NCBI GenBank assembly: GCA_030340625.1
Contig: JAOPHQ010004330.1
Location: 1-64,000 of the forward strand
Source: Merluccius polli
Lineage: Eukaryota > Chordata > Actinopteri > Gadiformes > Merlucciidae
Direction of reading: 5' to 3'
DNA length: 64,000 bases
This document shows positions 20,495 through 31,712 of the stretch, in pieces. The position numbers and the translations under genes are program-made. Numbering within the stretch: position 1 is the first letter of the stretch; the number at the start of each line of letters is the position of its first letter. Under the pieces are notes generated by a model, which ran no database searches, was not told where the DNA came from, and was given only the letters and a program-made list of their open reading frames with translations.

Positions 20495-22289
20495 CTCAGA
20501 GGGTTGAGACACCAAGTGGTAAACGACAGTAGAGATAGAGTGGAGGGCATAGATGGCCGAGACCCCTCCGCAAAGAAGTGAAAGATGAAATCAGCACCAT
20601 GGACAGCACCCTTTGGTGAAAGAAAGCCGCCTGCTACAGCCGTGTTAGTGTGGTTCATGTGCACTCTCTGGCAGGGATAAGGGCATCGGGGAGGACTGAG
20701 GTTTTTGGCCCAGCCTCTTCCCCTAATGGATGCTGGCGGTCTCAGTACAAGCCACCTGTTGAAAAATGACGGGATTCCCAAGGTCAGTAACTGATTATTC
20801 TGTAATTCTGGATGACTCATTTTCATGTCCAGAGTCAATCTGCGACAGCAGGGGGTCTTGGAAGGAGAGGGGGGACCAGCTGTGACTCTAGCGGATATTA
20901 AACTGAAGAAAAGGAGAGTGAGGTGGCTCATCTAGAAGATGACATATCAGCTGAGCTCATTAAAGATCACAAAACTTGTACAAAGGTCCAAGAGTTGGGC
21001 ATGTTTCTTCTCTGAGGTGACAGGTGTTACTGCACTCATCAACTTTAGAGGTGCTGTTTAGGGTTAAGTTTGGTGACGGTAAATATGTGGTGTATGCAAG
21101 ACGTTTATAATGGAAAAGCAATGCACACCAAGGGTTGTAGTGAGGTGCTGATCACCAGAAGTAGACTCAAAAGTAGGAAGAAAGTGTGTGGCACACTCTG
21201 GATCCATATGTATATGATGACGTTCCTGCCCTCAGGACTTCTTCAAGATCAACATGCATACAACATAAGTTTACAATATTTTGAATGCGGGGACATAAGG
21301 AAATAAGTGCTTTGCCCGTCCACGTAAGCAACCCGCAGAGCGCGGTGACAGCTCTCCATCTCACAGTACGTCAGCTGGAGAAACAGAACAAACAGTAGCG
21401 GGACAGACACATAAAACTCAACCTCCTCAGGTAGTGGTGAAAGGAAAAGGAGAAACATCTCATCATGCAAGTACTACACAAATGTAGTTGTTGAAAGTGG
21501 GAATAAAGAGGCACAACGTAAAATTGTAGCCCCACCCGTAACTTTGCATCATGATAACTGACCATAACCGTCCACAGTGAGGGAACCTGTAGTGAAAAAG
21601 ATGCTGGTGTGCCAATAGGGAGGTTGCAAAGTGTTACAAAAAGAAGTATTGATAAGGAGAGGATTGTGGATACAGATACACAATAAAGCAAAGGGGCATT
21701 TCAAAAAGTGAATGACAAAACTATCATTGGCGAATAAGCGGCTATAGCAGAAATAATTATTGGTAACAGCCAGGTAAACAGTGAGGAAGAGATGGAATAT
21801 GACTATGAGCCGCTGGATGAAATTGACAATTTCTTAGATTAAAAGTTAAGTGAGAGATTACTTTTAAGATGCCAAGTTTATTAGAAGTGTAACTGATTGG
21901 ATTTGACGTTGAGATTATTCATGCTTTTAAGATTTAAAAACATTTATTTAAATTTTGACTACTTATATACGCAAAATCACAAGCTATAAAACACTTTAGT
22001 TGTAGTGAAGACGGCCACCGGATTAAGGCTTATCCAGAACAAGTTTCCACATCTAAAGATGCTCAGTCTGTAGCTGTGGAAGCAGCACAAGGCAGCTCAG
22101 GAACAGACAGAACAACAGCAGACAGACACAAGAACAGGGTAAAAAAACTGAAACAAACAAACTTGAACAGGTGGAAGTGGAGTGGATGAGGTAGCAGAGG
22201 TGACACGTGAAGTGTTTGGAGACAGATATGATAGAAGATGAAAATATACTGAAGCTACCTGAAAAAAAAGACATCTTGTGGTAGGAATG
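20495..22289 (+). other. Unassigned region with two short coding-like frames
   Basis: A 36-codon frame with its own start lies at 20825-20935 (basic end KLKKRRVRWLI). An open stretch ending in an acidic tail (EEEMEYDYEPLDEIDNFLD) lies at 21738-21842. I recognise neither. The region ends in a LINE-like 3' tail on the same strand, so a decayed retrotransposon is one explanation. Confidence 0.3.
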
Positions 22290-22430
22290 GACAATATTTG
22301 TGAATGCGCCGGTTGATGCCTTGTTTGTAATGTTTTGTACATGTAATTTGTTTCAGGGCTCTCTTGCAAAAGAGATTTCGATCTCAATGACACTGCCTGA
22401 TAAAATGAAAGGTAAAAAAAAAAAAAAAAA
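22290..22430 (+). mobile_element. LINE-like 3' tail with poly-A
   Basis: ctcttgcaaaagagatttcg followed by atctcaatgacactgcctg, then ataaaatgaaagg and A17. A related tail (agagattttatctcaatgg, cctggttaaataaagg) is at 27485-27546, so they appear to be copies of one family. Clade not assigned. Confidence 0.55.
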
Positions 22431-23799
22431 GCTCAGTACATAAAACAAAAACCAGTCAAACAGCCAAACAAAGAGTAGAGGGAGCCGTTACAACTGCCCA
22501 GGGATAACGGCCTCAACATAAAGTTGTCCACCTCAGCTTCCAAGAGATTGAGGTAGCAACTGGTCTTTTCTCCCTCTATTTCATATACCAGCTGCCCCTC
22601 TGCCCAAGCAATCAACACACGACCAATAACCAATGAACTCATTAACCTTGACAGAAACAAACTAAAAGACAGGACAGGGCCCATAGTTATCAAGCCTGTG
22701 AGAGTAGGAAATCGGTCCCAAGGCTTCTCGGTTATGCAGAAATGAATAAGATGTCTACACAAGTCTGTAGCCTACGGTCACGTCATCATAAGGGTTCCTC
22801 CCCCGCTAAGCGCAGAAACTTGAAGGAGGAAAATGACTTCTGTAGACCTTTATCACAGAGGTGGACTAGGAGACCACAGGTGTAGCTCATGGTGTTATTT
22901 ATGGGCACTGCACATGCCTATAATATAGACCCATAATTAACTACAACTGGAGGAGGAGCTACAACTATTTTCACCGCTACTATTAAACCTCTGTGACAAT
23001 TTCACACATTGCAGTCATGTTTCACTTCAAAACTGATGTTGGACTTAAGTAGCATAACATTGTATAATATTTTTTGGGGGAATTCACAATAAATCACAAG
23101 GATTACTAATTTTGTTACGCTAACTATATGCTTATTAGCTATGGTATGCATGTAATATGTTCATATGTGTGTTTGTTTGTATGTGTGTATATAGACAAAC
23201 AATTGCTAGAAATGCAGCCTACGTGGCTGCAGCTAGGCTTTGAGACGCAGAGAGATTAGTCATGTCCTTCATCTGGGCTGACAATTAATGTTCCTCACCT
23301 GCTGACCTCATTTAGTTTTCCCAGTGCCTTTGGTCTGCGCTCAGCGCTGGCATGACGTCACCTCATGTGTTTCTCAGTGCAGTCTTAATAATCAGTTTGC
23401 TCTCCTAGTGTTTGGTTCTGAAAGAATATAATTAAATTCAACGTTTGAACCTTCCAATGATCTCTGATTATTGTCTGCGCTTCCCTGAGTCCACAATCTC
23501 TTTCTAACACTCGGTTAACAGTACTACAGATCTAAATGTGTACACCGCAAAGGGCAAAACCTTCATGAAATCTCAACAAGGGTAGTGTGTAATAAGGAAA
23601 AAAATCGAATCTCTCTCCCTCAACATATCCGCCTCCCTCCCTCTCTCTTTTTAATTAAAACTGCCGCTATCTTATCTAATATGAAATGGTAATTGTGGCA
23701 GAGCTAAATTATGTGTAGTATAGTAGTAATAGTATTGCTTATCGTATTAATAAAAGTAAGGGTAGTAGTGGTAATATGATTACTACAACTACTGTTACT
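22431..23799. other. Intronic sequence, nothing recognised
   Basis: AT-rich towards the 3' half, with CT-rich 23610-23650 and (AGT)-like triplets at 23715-23800. No coding signal. Confidence 0.4.
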
Positions 23800-23970
23800 A
23801 TTTAGTCATTTAGCAGACACTTTTATTCAAAGCTACTTAGTGATTTCAGACACGAAGGAGCAGTTAGGGGTAAGGCCTTGCTCTAGGATGCCTACAGGTC
23901 ATTGGGAATCAAACCCAGTACCTTATATGCTAGGAGGAGAACAGCCTAACCACTAGACTATCCTGTCCCC
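23800..23970 (-). mobile_element. tRNA-derived SINE, near full length
   Basis: On the minus strand it starts ggggacaggatagtctagtg with an A box in the tRNA-like head. It has the B-box region ggtttgattccc and ends with the tail aaaagtgtctgctaaatgac. It is about 170 bp and matches the copies at 25804, 52452 and 61206. Confidence 0.85.
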
Positions 23971-25079
23971 TTGATGTTAGTCATAGTAGTATGTGTCAGT
24001 ACTGCTAGGCTAAGTAGTCGTCGCAATCTATTCATAGTAGTATTACTTATCTCATGCGTGTGTGCGTTTGCGTGTGATAACACAACGATTGTTATCATTT
24101 AACTTAACACAGAACCCGTTGAAGAGATGAGTGCACACAGCAAAGTAAGCGAAGTAACGATCCCATTGGAGCAGCCATTACTTGGAAAGTCTTTCCAAAG
24201 AAACATTAAGGAGGAGCCCCGAGTGCTTCTGGCTGAGGGGAAAGTATGGATAAAGTTCTGGCGGTTCGGTTGACAGATTAAACTGGGGCCACGATGTCCG
24301 GGAGCTATGGTTGTAACTGGTCTCACCTGTCAGGACCTTTGTGATGAACAAGAAAAAAAGCCCCTCTCCACAGGTAAAACAACCAGCCAGGCTTTGACCA
24401 ATCTAAAAGTCTGTTTGATTCACCGAGCGCCTCAAGCTACAACCTGAAATACTCCCTGAGATGTGTTTTGCCGACACTGGAGGAATTATAAGTACTTTTT
24501 TGGGGGGGGCTATAATTTGGCTCTGTACAGCGGTTATAGATGTTTGTGTTTCCGAACAGAGGGGCTCTCTGAAATGATTCAGGTTGAGGGAGTTAACAGC
24601 ACCTGCCAAGAAGCTTATGGATTATACAGAGCACTGCGCTTTACTATCTCCTGTGCTAAGTAGCGAAGTAGCATTAAGTAGTGTTGCGTTCACCATTCAA
24701 AGAGCAACCTTCTGGCCAGGCTCCCCGGATGCTAAGCTAATGCCAGACGTGATCCCAAGCATGACAGTGGAGTGGAGCGTAGGAGAGGTGGATCCACACT
24801 CCTGGGTAATGTATGTAAAGGTAAATCCAAGGGATTGAATGAACCTGAGTTTTCACCGCCTTGCCCTGAGGCTCCTCAGTAAATGGTTCATTTCCACAAG
24901 GCCAGACTGCTTAAGGTGCAGTGGATTGGACCACTACCCTGCTTGTTATTGAATCGCTGCATGGTTACATATTTCTGGTCATAAATACATGGGTATGAAT
25001 ACATGTTTATAATACACATTCATAAATACACATGTATAAATACATAGATCAATGTGCTCTCAGTAGTGACTTATCACAC
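23971..25079. other. Intronic sequence, nothing recognised
   Basis: Ordinary composition; a poly-T/poly-G run at 24497-24509. Some 70-codon frames without motifs. Confidence 0.4.
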
Positions 25080-25460
25080 ACACAGGTATAAGGTAGAAGG
25101 AGAAACAGACAGGTAGAAGCAGAGACATACAGAAGTACAGACAAATGGGTAGAGAGACAGACAGGTAGAAGAGAAAAACAGTTAGAAGGAGAAAAAGACA
25201 GATAGTGGTTAAAAGAGACAGGTGGAGGTACAGACTGACAGATGCAGGTTAAGAGAGACAGACAGGTAGAAGTGGATTGTGTCTTATGGATTTCATTTCT
25301 AGTCTGAACTGTAGTAGATGAGACAGCTAGGTAGAAGGCGAGACAGACAGGTATAAGGAGAGACAGATAGGTAGAAGGAGATGGAGAAGTTGAGACAGAC
25401 AGGTACCAGGTGAGACAGACAGGTAGAAGGTGTGACAGGTACAGTGTAGACAGGTAGAAG
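25080..25460. repeat. Degenerate tandem repeat (agacagacaggtagaagg)
   Basis: About fifteen imperfect copies of agacagacaggtagaagg with loose spacing. The phrases 'aggtagaagtggat' and 'tgggtttca/tggatttca' recur at 25266 and 25453, suggesting a larger duplicated block. Confidence 0.75.
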
Positions 25461-25803
25461 TGGATAATTTGCTATGGGTTTCAGCTCACCTCTGAACCTG
25501 AGACAGTAGCAAGCTGTGCACCCCAGGGTGCTGAGGATGTCTGCTCTGCTCTTCCTTATTTACCACAGAAGAAGCAGCCAGCCTCTTTTAAAAATACTAT
25601 TCAAATCTAAACTAAAAACGGTTAGAGATTCATATCATTTGGTGTTGATCAGGTAGTTGAGGTAGTATAATTTCAGATACTACATAAAGGTCAATATCAA
25701 CTATATACACTTTCATTATTAGGTAGGAAACCGACAGGGAGAGTTTATTGGATGCTATTTGCTCTGAAAAGACTCTGATGAATAGCATCAGCTGTAACTA
25801 GAG
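25461..25803. other. Intronic sequence, nothing recognised
   Basis: No exon, repeat array or transposon end identified. Confidence 0.4.
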
Positions 25804-25975
25804 GGAGGATAGTCTTGGGTGGCTAGGGTGTTTTCCATTCCCAACTAAATGGTACTGGGTTTGATTCCCAATGTCCATAGCCTACTTGTAGGCATCCTTG
25901 GGCAAACATGACAAACATGACTAACTTTACACTGCATGTCGCTTTGGAGAAAAGGGTCTACTAAATTACTAAATC
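25804..25975 (+). mobile_element. tRNA-derived SINE, near full length
   Basis: The head ggaggatagtcttgggtggc has an A-box-like region and gggtttgattccc is the B box. The tail cgctttggagaaaagggtct followed by actaaattactaaat is a diverged form of the shared 'tttggataaaagcgtctgct' tail. Confidence 0.8.
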
Positions 25976-26581
25976 GTAAATTAGTAATTGCTGCTAACAG
26001 CTGTATCTGAGGTGTAATAGAAACCACACATGAACCGATAGACATTTCCAAACTTCAAAAGGAAAAGAGAACAAAGAACATTCAATCTGACATTAATAGG
26101 ATTATCAGGCACAGGAAAGTATTATTTCAAAAGGAGGAAAATTGATTTTTGACATCTCCAACGTGCATAGGAGAGACTGATGGCAGCTGAGGAATAAATA
26201 AGTGGTTAGGTGAAACGATGGAGGTTCAACGAAGGACCTCTTGTGTTAGTATGGAAATGTCTCTCCGAATCTGAGACGGATTCTCCCTTCTCTTCAGGGT
26301 CTTTTCAGTCCCTTTCCCAAGAGAGACTTGTCCTTTTTGCCATAAGCAGTTGATTTGAAGCCATGCCTTGAGAGACAACACCTTCAGCTAATCAGATTAA
26401 CGTAACGTCACCAACAAACCAAGCTGATACAGCGAACATGGCTCACATATTTTCTTCTCCAACAGTACAAATTTATGTTTGTGTTTTATTGGTTAAAACA
26501 TCAGTTTGAGCACAAATTGATGTGGCTGTGGCTGCATCGATGCGACCGTCTTCAGGAGTCAACGCAGAAATGTCTCTACTG
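25976..26581. other. Intronic sequence, nothing recognised
   Basis: No features seen. Confidence 0.4.
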
Positions 26582-26883
26582 CAGTGTTTCCCAAACCTTT
26601 CCAAACCACGGCAGCCCTTCACAGTCATTTATTTTCCAATGCACCACAAAAATGCAGTATGTACCGAACCGTGTGTCCGTCCTATAATCACACTGATACC
26701 AGCTTTGTTGTCTCGTTAGATAAATAGTTGCAGCAATGCACATAGGCAACCTGATATTTTGTGTTAGGCTATATGAATTTCATCTGTAGTTATAACAATA
26801 ACATGTTTTTGCTACATGTTTTAAAATGTATTTGTGGATGTGGTTAAAAGATAAGGCTCATCAGGCAATTATATGACAAATCA
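26582..26883. mobile_element. Possible hAT end fragment
   Basis: The sequence cagtgtttcccaaacctttc resembles a hAT terminus. No matching inverted end or target duplication was found, so only a fragment can be proposed. Confidence 0.3.
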
Positions 26884-27205
26884 GTAACACTTTACAATAA
26901 GGTACGCAAAAAGTGGGTAGTTACTGAGGAACGAATGAGTAACGAATGATGAACGACCAGGGCCCTAACTGGGGCCCTAACGGGGCTCTAACAGGGGCCC
27001 TAACAGGGCCCTAAGTGACAGTTACTCAGTAACTACTGAGGAATTACTGGTAAACAGACTAGGGGACTACTGTATTCGTTACTGAGTAACTGTCACTTAG
27101 GGCCCCAGTTAGGGCAACAGTTAGGGCCCTGGTCGTTCATCATTCGTTACACATTCGTTCCTCAGTAACTACCCACTTTTTGCGTACCTTATTGTAAAGT
27201 GTTAC
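26884..27205. mobile_element. Fully palindromic MITE (foldback), 322 bp
   Basis: The arms are complementary almost end to end. gtaacactttacaataaggt continues to about 26984 on the left and pairs with the right arm, which ends accttattgtaaagtgttac. Internal gggccctaac blocks are tandemly repeated on both arms. The centre is at about 27045. The terminus is shared with the elements ending at 2910 and 11486. No target duplication can be fixed with confidence. Confidence 0.9.
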
Positions 27206-27384
27206 CGATAAATCTATGAGCAGAGTCGGCACGGCACCTTGCCTGTTGTCTCTCTTGCATTATCAACTATAACTATAACGCCTCCTATGACAATGACAGG
27301 CTCCGATTGGTCCGTCAGTCCACAGGACTGTCTGAGAGCAAAACCAGCCAGGACGAATCCCAGACCTCTACAAGGAAATAATTA

Positions 27385-27546
27385 TTTCCAAACAGGTGGT
27401 GGCTCTCGCCAGGCTAGTCAGGCACCACCCAGAGAGACTCATCTGACTGTCACTGTGGGAAGGTCCCCCCTCACTCCCTACTACTTTAAGAGATTTTATC
27501 TCAATGGTTTTACCTGGTTAAATAAAGGTTAAATAAAAAAATAAAA
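27385..27546 (+). mobile_element. LINE-like 3' tail
   Basis: The tract ends agagattttatctcaatgg, then ttttacctggttaaataaag, then (G)TTAAATAAAAAAATAAAAATAAAA-like A-rich sequence. This is a typical retrotransposon 3' end in fish and related to the one at 22361. No protein-coding part is recognisable. Confidence 0.55.
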
Positions 27547-27864
27547 ATAAAATACTACGCCACCTGGCACCAGCGATGTCTGACCCACCACATTCAGTAA
27601 CAGCTCCCCACTGGGCATGGGTTGTGGCTGATTGAGCGATTGAGTGGAGTGACAGGGTTGCTGACACCACAGTTCAGCATTACAATTGGCGAGTTTTTTT
27701 ATGCGTTTAAATATAGCAGTAGGCAGTAGATCCTCCTAATGATCACCAATCCAGTCCAGGATCAACTCACATCCTGCCTGTTTTGTCCCTCTCTGGTATC
27801 CTGTTTTACTGAGAAATATGTAGAGGCAGGAGACACGATCAGGACAATTACAAAACTACTTATT
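27547..27864. other. Intronic sequence, nothing recognised
   Basis: No features seen. Confidence 0.4.
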
Positions 27865-28289
27865 TTAGATTAGATTCAACTTTATTGTCATTATGTCATT
27901 ATGCAGAGTACAGGTACAAAGCCAATGAATAAGTGTGTAGTATTATTTACAGATAATCAGAAAAGTGCTACAGCAGTGCTATATCTTACAGTATGTACAG
28001 TGATGGACAGTGGAGAGTTACAATATACAAATGAGAAATGTAAGGTTGTATGTGCTGTATGAACAGCATATGTACATGTGGTAAGCATGCAGAGTGTAAC
28101 AACATACTCGGTTATATGTACAGTAACATTATTTGAAAAGGTGGTTGTTTGTGCAAAATAGGAATAGTGCATATAACATGTTGGTTAAAGTACTCTAAAC
28201 AGTGCAGTGATGAATACTGGACTGCTATGACAACCTAATTTCCCTTTGGGGATGAATAAAGTTATCTATCTATCTATCTATCTATCTAT
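27865..28289. mobile_element. Dispersed repeat bounded by two retrotransposon-tail-like ends
   Basis: The left edge, read on the minus strand, is tgacaataaagttgaatcta plus atctaa. The right edge, on the plus strand, is ccctttggggatgaataaag followed by (TATC)6. Both look like LINE 3' tails. They point away from each other, so either one composite family or two abutting insertions is present. Confidence 0.5.
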
Positions 28290-28740
28290 TTGAGTGGTGG
28301 CGAGCAAGATCACCTCTACACAAGGGGCTCTTCCTGAATCTTCTGCTGGTGGGGGGGGGGGGGGGTTAGGGTGGAGACACCTGTAACAAAAGTCCATGGT
28401 TTGGTTGGGAGGAGGCATCCTTGATGATGTTTCTCATCCTGCCCAAGCAGCACTCGTGATAAATGTTCTCGATGGTGGGTAACTGGTGCTAACTGGGTAA
28501 CTGGGCTCACCACCTGCTGGAGTGCCTTACGGTCTCACGCGGAGCAGTTGCCAGCATGCCACACTGGGATGCAGTTTGTGAGGATGCTCTCGACGGTACA
28601 GCGGTAGAGGTCTGCCCGTAACCTGGGACACAGGTGAGCTTTCTTAAGTCTCCATGTGCATCATGGCTCCTAGCCCGCCAGAAGTCCATGGTGATCTCCT
28701 TGGCCCATGTCGATGAAATAGTGAGATCAATCTTGTCATG
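28290..28740 (-). pseudogene. LINE ORF2 C-terminal fragment (CR1/L2/Rex1-like)
   Basis: On the minus strand, LYRCTVESILTNCIPVW and later CLGRMRNIIKDAS are read in pieces. They match the post-catalytic region of fish LINE reverse-transcriptase proteins (pattern 'FYRCTIESIL..C..VW' then 'R....I..DPSHP'). The frame is broken by stops and a poly-C run at 28352-28366. It is a relic. Confidence 0.75.
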
Positions 28741-28913
28741 ATAGGAACAAACGTTAATATAGTATGTGTGTCAGAATTGCACATAAACCCAGAAGTAGAA
28801 TGAAGATGAATAATGAATGTAAGCTCAAGTTGGGTGTTGCACATATAGTAGCACATACGGTACTCTACAGGACACAGAAGACAAATGAGCACATTTATTT
28901 AGCCACAGCTTAT

Positions 28914-28918
<5 letters not shown>

Positions 28919-28954
<36 letters not shown>
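28919..28954. repeat. (TA)n microsatellite
   Basis: About 17 TA units, followed by aaataaa and (CA)6. Confidence 0.97.
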
Positions 28955-28961
<7 letters not shown>

Positions 28962-29099
28962 CACACACACACAGTTTGGAGCGCAAATCGTCTAGAAATG
29001 TGTAATTACATCTCAGGGAGAGGCAGTGAACATAGAGACGAGGGGGTGGGCGTATCTCTCTCTTTAATCTCTCAAGAGTCTCTCCCACCGCAGCACAAT

Positions 29100-29370
29100 G
29101 CAGGTCAATATACACCTTAACCTCCGTTTGGGGGAGAGCGCATTGTTTCACGCCTCCGCACGCGTCGTTCCCTGAGACTCGGCGCACGCCAGTGGTGCTG
29201 CCTGCCGCAGCCGTCGCCATGGAGACGGGACCCACACTCGTCTCTGTGCTATCTTAGCAGTCATCGGAGCGTTTGTTGTAGTTTTCTCGCGCCCGGGTCA
29301 ACGGGGAGGGAGAACATTGTGTTGTGCCGGCTCCTCCGTCGAACGATACCGCTCTTTGTCTGGCATCAGC
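29100..29370. promoter_or_regulatory. CpG-rich patch, possible promoter or enhancer
   Basis: More than twenty CpG dinucleotides cluster here in an otherwise CpG-poor intron. Examples are gcacgcgtcgttccc, ctcggcgcacgcc, ccgcagccgtcgccatgg, tctcgcgcccggg and tccgtcgaacg. A 12-codon open frame (METGPTLVSVLS) starts at 29219 in a good initiation context (gtcgccATGG). No convincing TATA box is seen. It could be an alternative start region, a regulatory island, or a fragment of a CpG-rich transposon. Confidence 0.35.
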
Positions 29371-29649
29371 AAAGCACTCTCAACAACCTGGTGCATCTGT
29401 AATTAAACCCTCCTCTGACGTTTACGATGACAGTCGTGGCTAGAGCACAGATGTCCCTTCCTCTCTAGGAATGGTGCGGAGATGCTGCCAAGCTCGTTCC
29501 TGTTGTTTACTATTACTGTTTAGCATATTGCATCGGACTCGTGGACCGCTTCTTTAACTCCTATCTAGGAGGATCTCTGAAGTCTCACCCGCCAATGCAT
29601 GCTGATCTTCTGCCTCCTGTTTTACTGTTTGTTCTCATCCAAATCGGCT
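29371..29649. other. Intronic sequence, nothing recognised
   Basis: No features seen. Confidence 0.4.
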
Positions 29650-29708
29650 GAATTCAAATACAGGTCAATTAGGAGCAAGTAGATCGAACCCAGTACCTTT
29701 CAGTGGGG
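29650..29708 (-). mobile_element. SINE head fragment
   Basis: On the minus strand: ccccactgaaaggtactggg then ttcgatctacttgctcctaa. This is the B-box region of the SINE family also present at 23800. Confidence 0.5.
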
Positions 29709-29951
29709 AGTGGAAAACAAATAAAACCTGAAGCTCATCTCAGCGCTACACTGAATGGTCGTGTTCACATCCGAGTGTGATGTCCACCTACAGATGAAGA
29801 GATCATAACGCAGTAACTCATGCATATCATATGCACCATCTGCATCCCAGACACACACACATGCTGTTACCCACGCGTCAGTCATTCAGAACACCTGCGT
29901 GGAGAACACTTGAAAAAGGCTTGAAATATGACAGATGCGACAGTGTGTATG

Positions 29952-29956
<5 letters not shown>

Positions 29957-29998
<42 letters not shown>
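29957..29998. repeat. (GT)n microsatellite with GCGCGC block
   Basis: About 14 GT units, then gcgcgcgcg, then (GT)5. Confidence 0.95.
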
Positions 29999-30000
<2 letters not shown>

Positions 30001-30409
30001 CATATTGTTAGAAACATGGGGGCAGAAAGGTTTCCCAAGGCTAGTAAAATTCTTGTTTCTTAATGTTCTGTTGTACATTTGTACTAAGATGTGACTGTGT
30101 GACAAAAACTGTGACATTTGAAAAATAAACTCAGAAAATAAAAATAAATAAACCCTATAGAAACCTGCACGGGACCTGTGGCTGAGGACCGAGACGCGCT
30201 GCAGTTGCCTCCACGCGCCTCTAGTCCTCAGCAGCCAGGAGAGCAGCTTGTGTCCTCCTTTGTTCCTCGCTGACAGTAACGGATATGTATTGTGCCAATG
30301 GCGTTACTTGTGTGTGCTGGTATAGGCCTTTGTTTAGAGAACTGCAGCTGCCTTTTGTTCCTCCTCCTACCTCTTCCCCTTCTGTTAAACTAACAGTTAT
30401 TTAGGACAG
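29999..30409. other. Intronic sequence, nothing recognised
   Basis: Includes an A/T-rich 'aataaataaac' stretch at 30121-30153, otherwise featureless. Confidence 0.4.
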
Positions 30410-30960
30410 CGCTCTTCCCAGACCCTCTCCTCCCTACTCCTCCTCTGCCCAGACCCTCTACTCCTCCTCCAACCAGATCCTCTACTCCCCCACCTCCTCC
30501 TCCACCCAGACCCTCTACTCCTACTCTACCTCCTCCACCCAGATCCTCTACTCCTCCACTTCCTCCTTTACCTCCTCAGCCCAGATCCTCTACTCCTCCA
30601 CCTCCTCCTCCACCCAGACCCTCTACTGCTCCACTTCCTCATCCACCTCCTCAGCCCAGATCCTCTACTCCTCCTCTACCTCCTCAGTCCAGACCCTCTA
30701 CTCCTCCACCTCCTCCTCCACAAAGACTCTGTACTTCTCCACCTCCTCCTCCACCCAGACCCTCTAATCCTCCACGTCCTCCTCCACCCAGACCCTCTAC
30801 TCCTCCACCCAGATCCTCTACTCCTCCACCTCCTCCTCCTCCTCTAGCTAGACCCTCTACTCCTCCACCTTCTCCTCCACCTAGACCCTCTACTCCTCCA
30901 CCTAGATTCTGTACTCCTCCACCTCCTCCTCCACCTAGACCCTGTACTCCTCCACCCAGA
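30410..30960. repeat. Pyrimidine minisatellite (accctctactcctccacctc)
   Basis: The phrase agaccctctactcctccacc recurs about 16 times with 'tcctcctcca' spacers of variable length (periods about 18-36). The plus strand is almost purely C and T apart from single A/G positions. The complementary G-rich frame (Gly-rich) is an artefact of the repeat. Confidence 0.92.
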
Positions 30961-31582
30961 TAGCAGCACTGTGGCTCAGTCTCATCTGGATCAAAGCCCA
31001 GGGTGCCCAGACTGGGCTTTAGGGTGAATAAATCACCAGCTACAGACACAAAGAGATGGTCAGGGTGGTAAATGGACTGTTGAAGTGGTTTGATGGATTT
31101 GTGGCCGAGAGCTGAGGGAAGTCTTGAGAATTCACAGATTCATAGCTATGTGCAGATCCAACTTTCTTTGAATGAATGCAACAACATTCACACATTTTAC
31201 CATTATCTGCTTAATAGATCACCTAGAGCTAGAGGTACTGCAGGTGGTACGAGGGATTTTTTGATTTTTTGTTTTGTTTTTATAAAATCAATAATAGAGA
31301 AAATATAGATAATTGAAAATTAATATATTATAAATATGGCATTATCGCCGCTGCACACTGCGTATCTGAGAAATATGAGTGAACACTATTTGTCAATGAT
31401 GAATTACACATGTGGATCTTGCCCATGTTGTAGCTGTGCAGATATTGAGTTTTGACTCCATAGAGAGAGGAAACCTCTGCTAATCCCTGTTTGGTTGCTG
31501 CTAGCATGCTGGCGGCAACATCCAGTTAGCTCAGGAGACTTGGATCCTCAAGAGGGCACAGCAGAGACTATACTTTCTGAGT
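30961..31582. other. Intronic sequence, nothing recognised
   Basis: No features seen. Confidence 0.4.
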
Positions 31583-31712
31583 AGGGTTGCCAACTGTCCC
31601 GTATTAGCCGGGAGGTCCCCTATTTTGAGCTTAATTGTTTTGTCCCATACGGGACCACCCATGTCCCGTATATTGACTGCTACTCTACTCTGACCACCAG
31701 ACAGCACCGTGC
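31583..31712. mobile_element. Possible hAT end fragment (tagggttgccaac)
   Basis: A hAT-like terminus, tagggttgccaactgtcccg, is followed by internal 'gtcccgtat' repeats. No opposite end was found, and the next element follows directly. Confidence 0.35.

Noticed and set aside
20485..20931. 148-codon minus frame as a gene
   Set aside because: No recognised family; the plus strand in the same place has an equally open frame, and the region abuts a tandem duplication and repeat tails.
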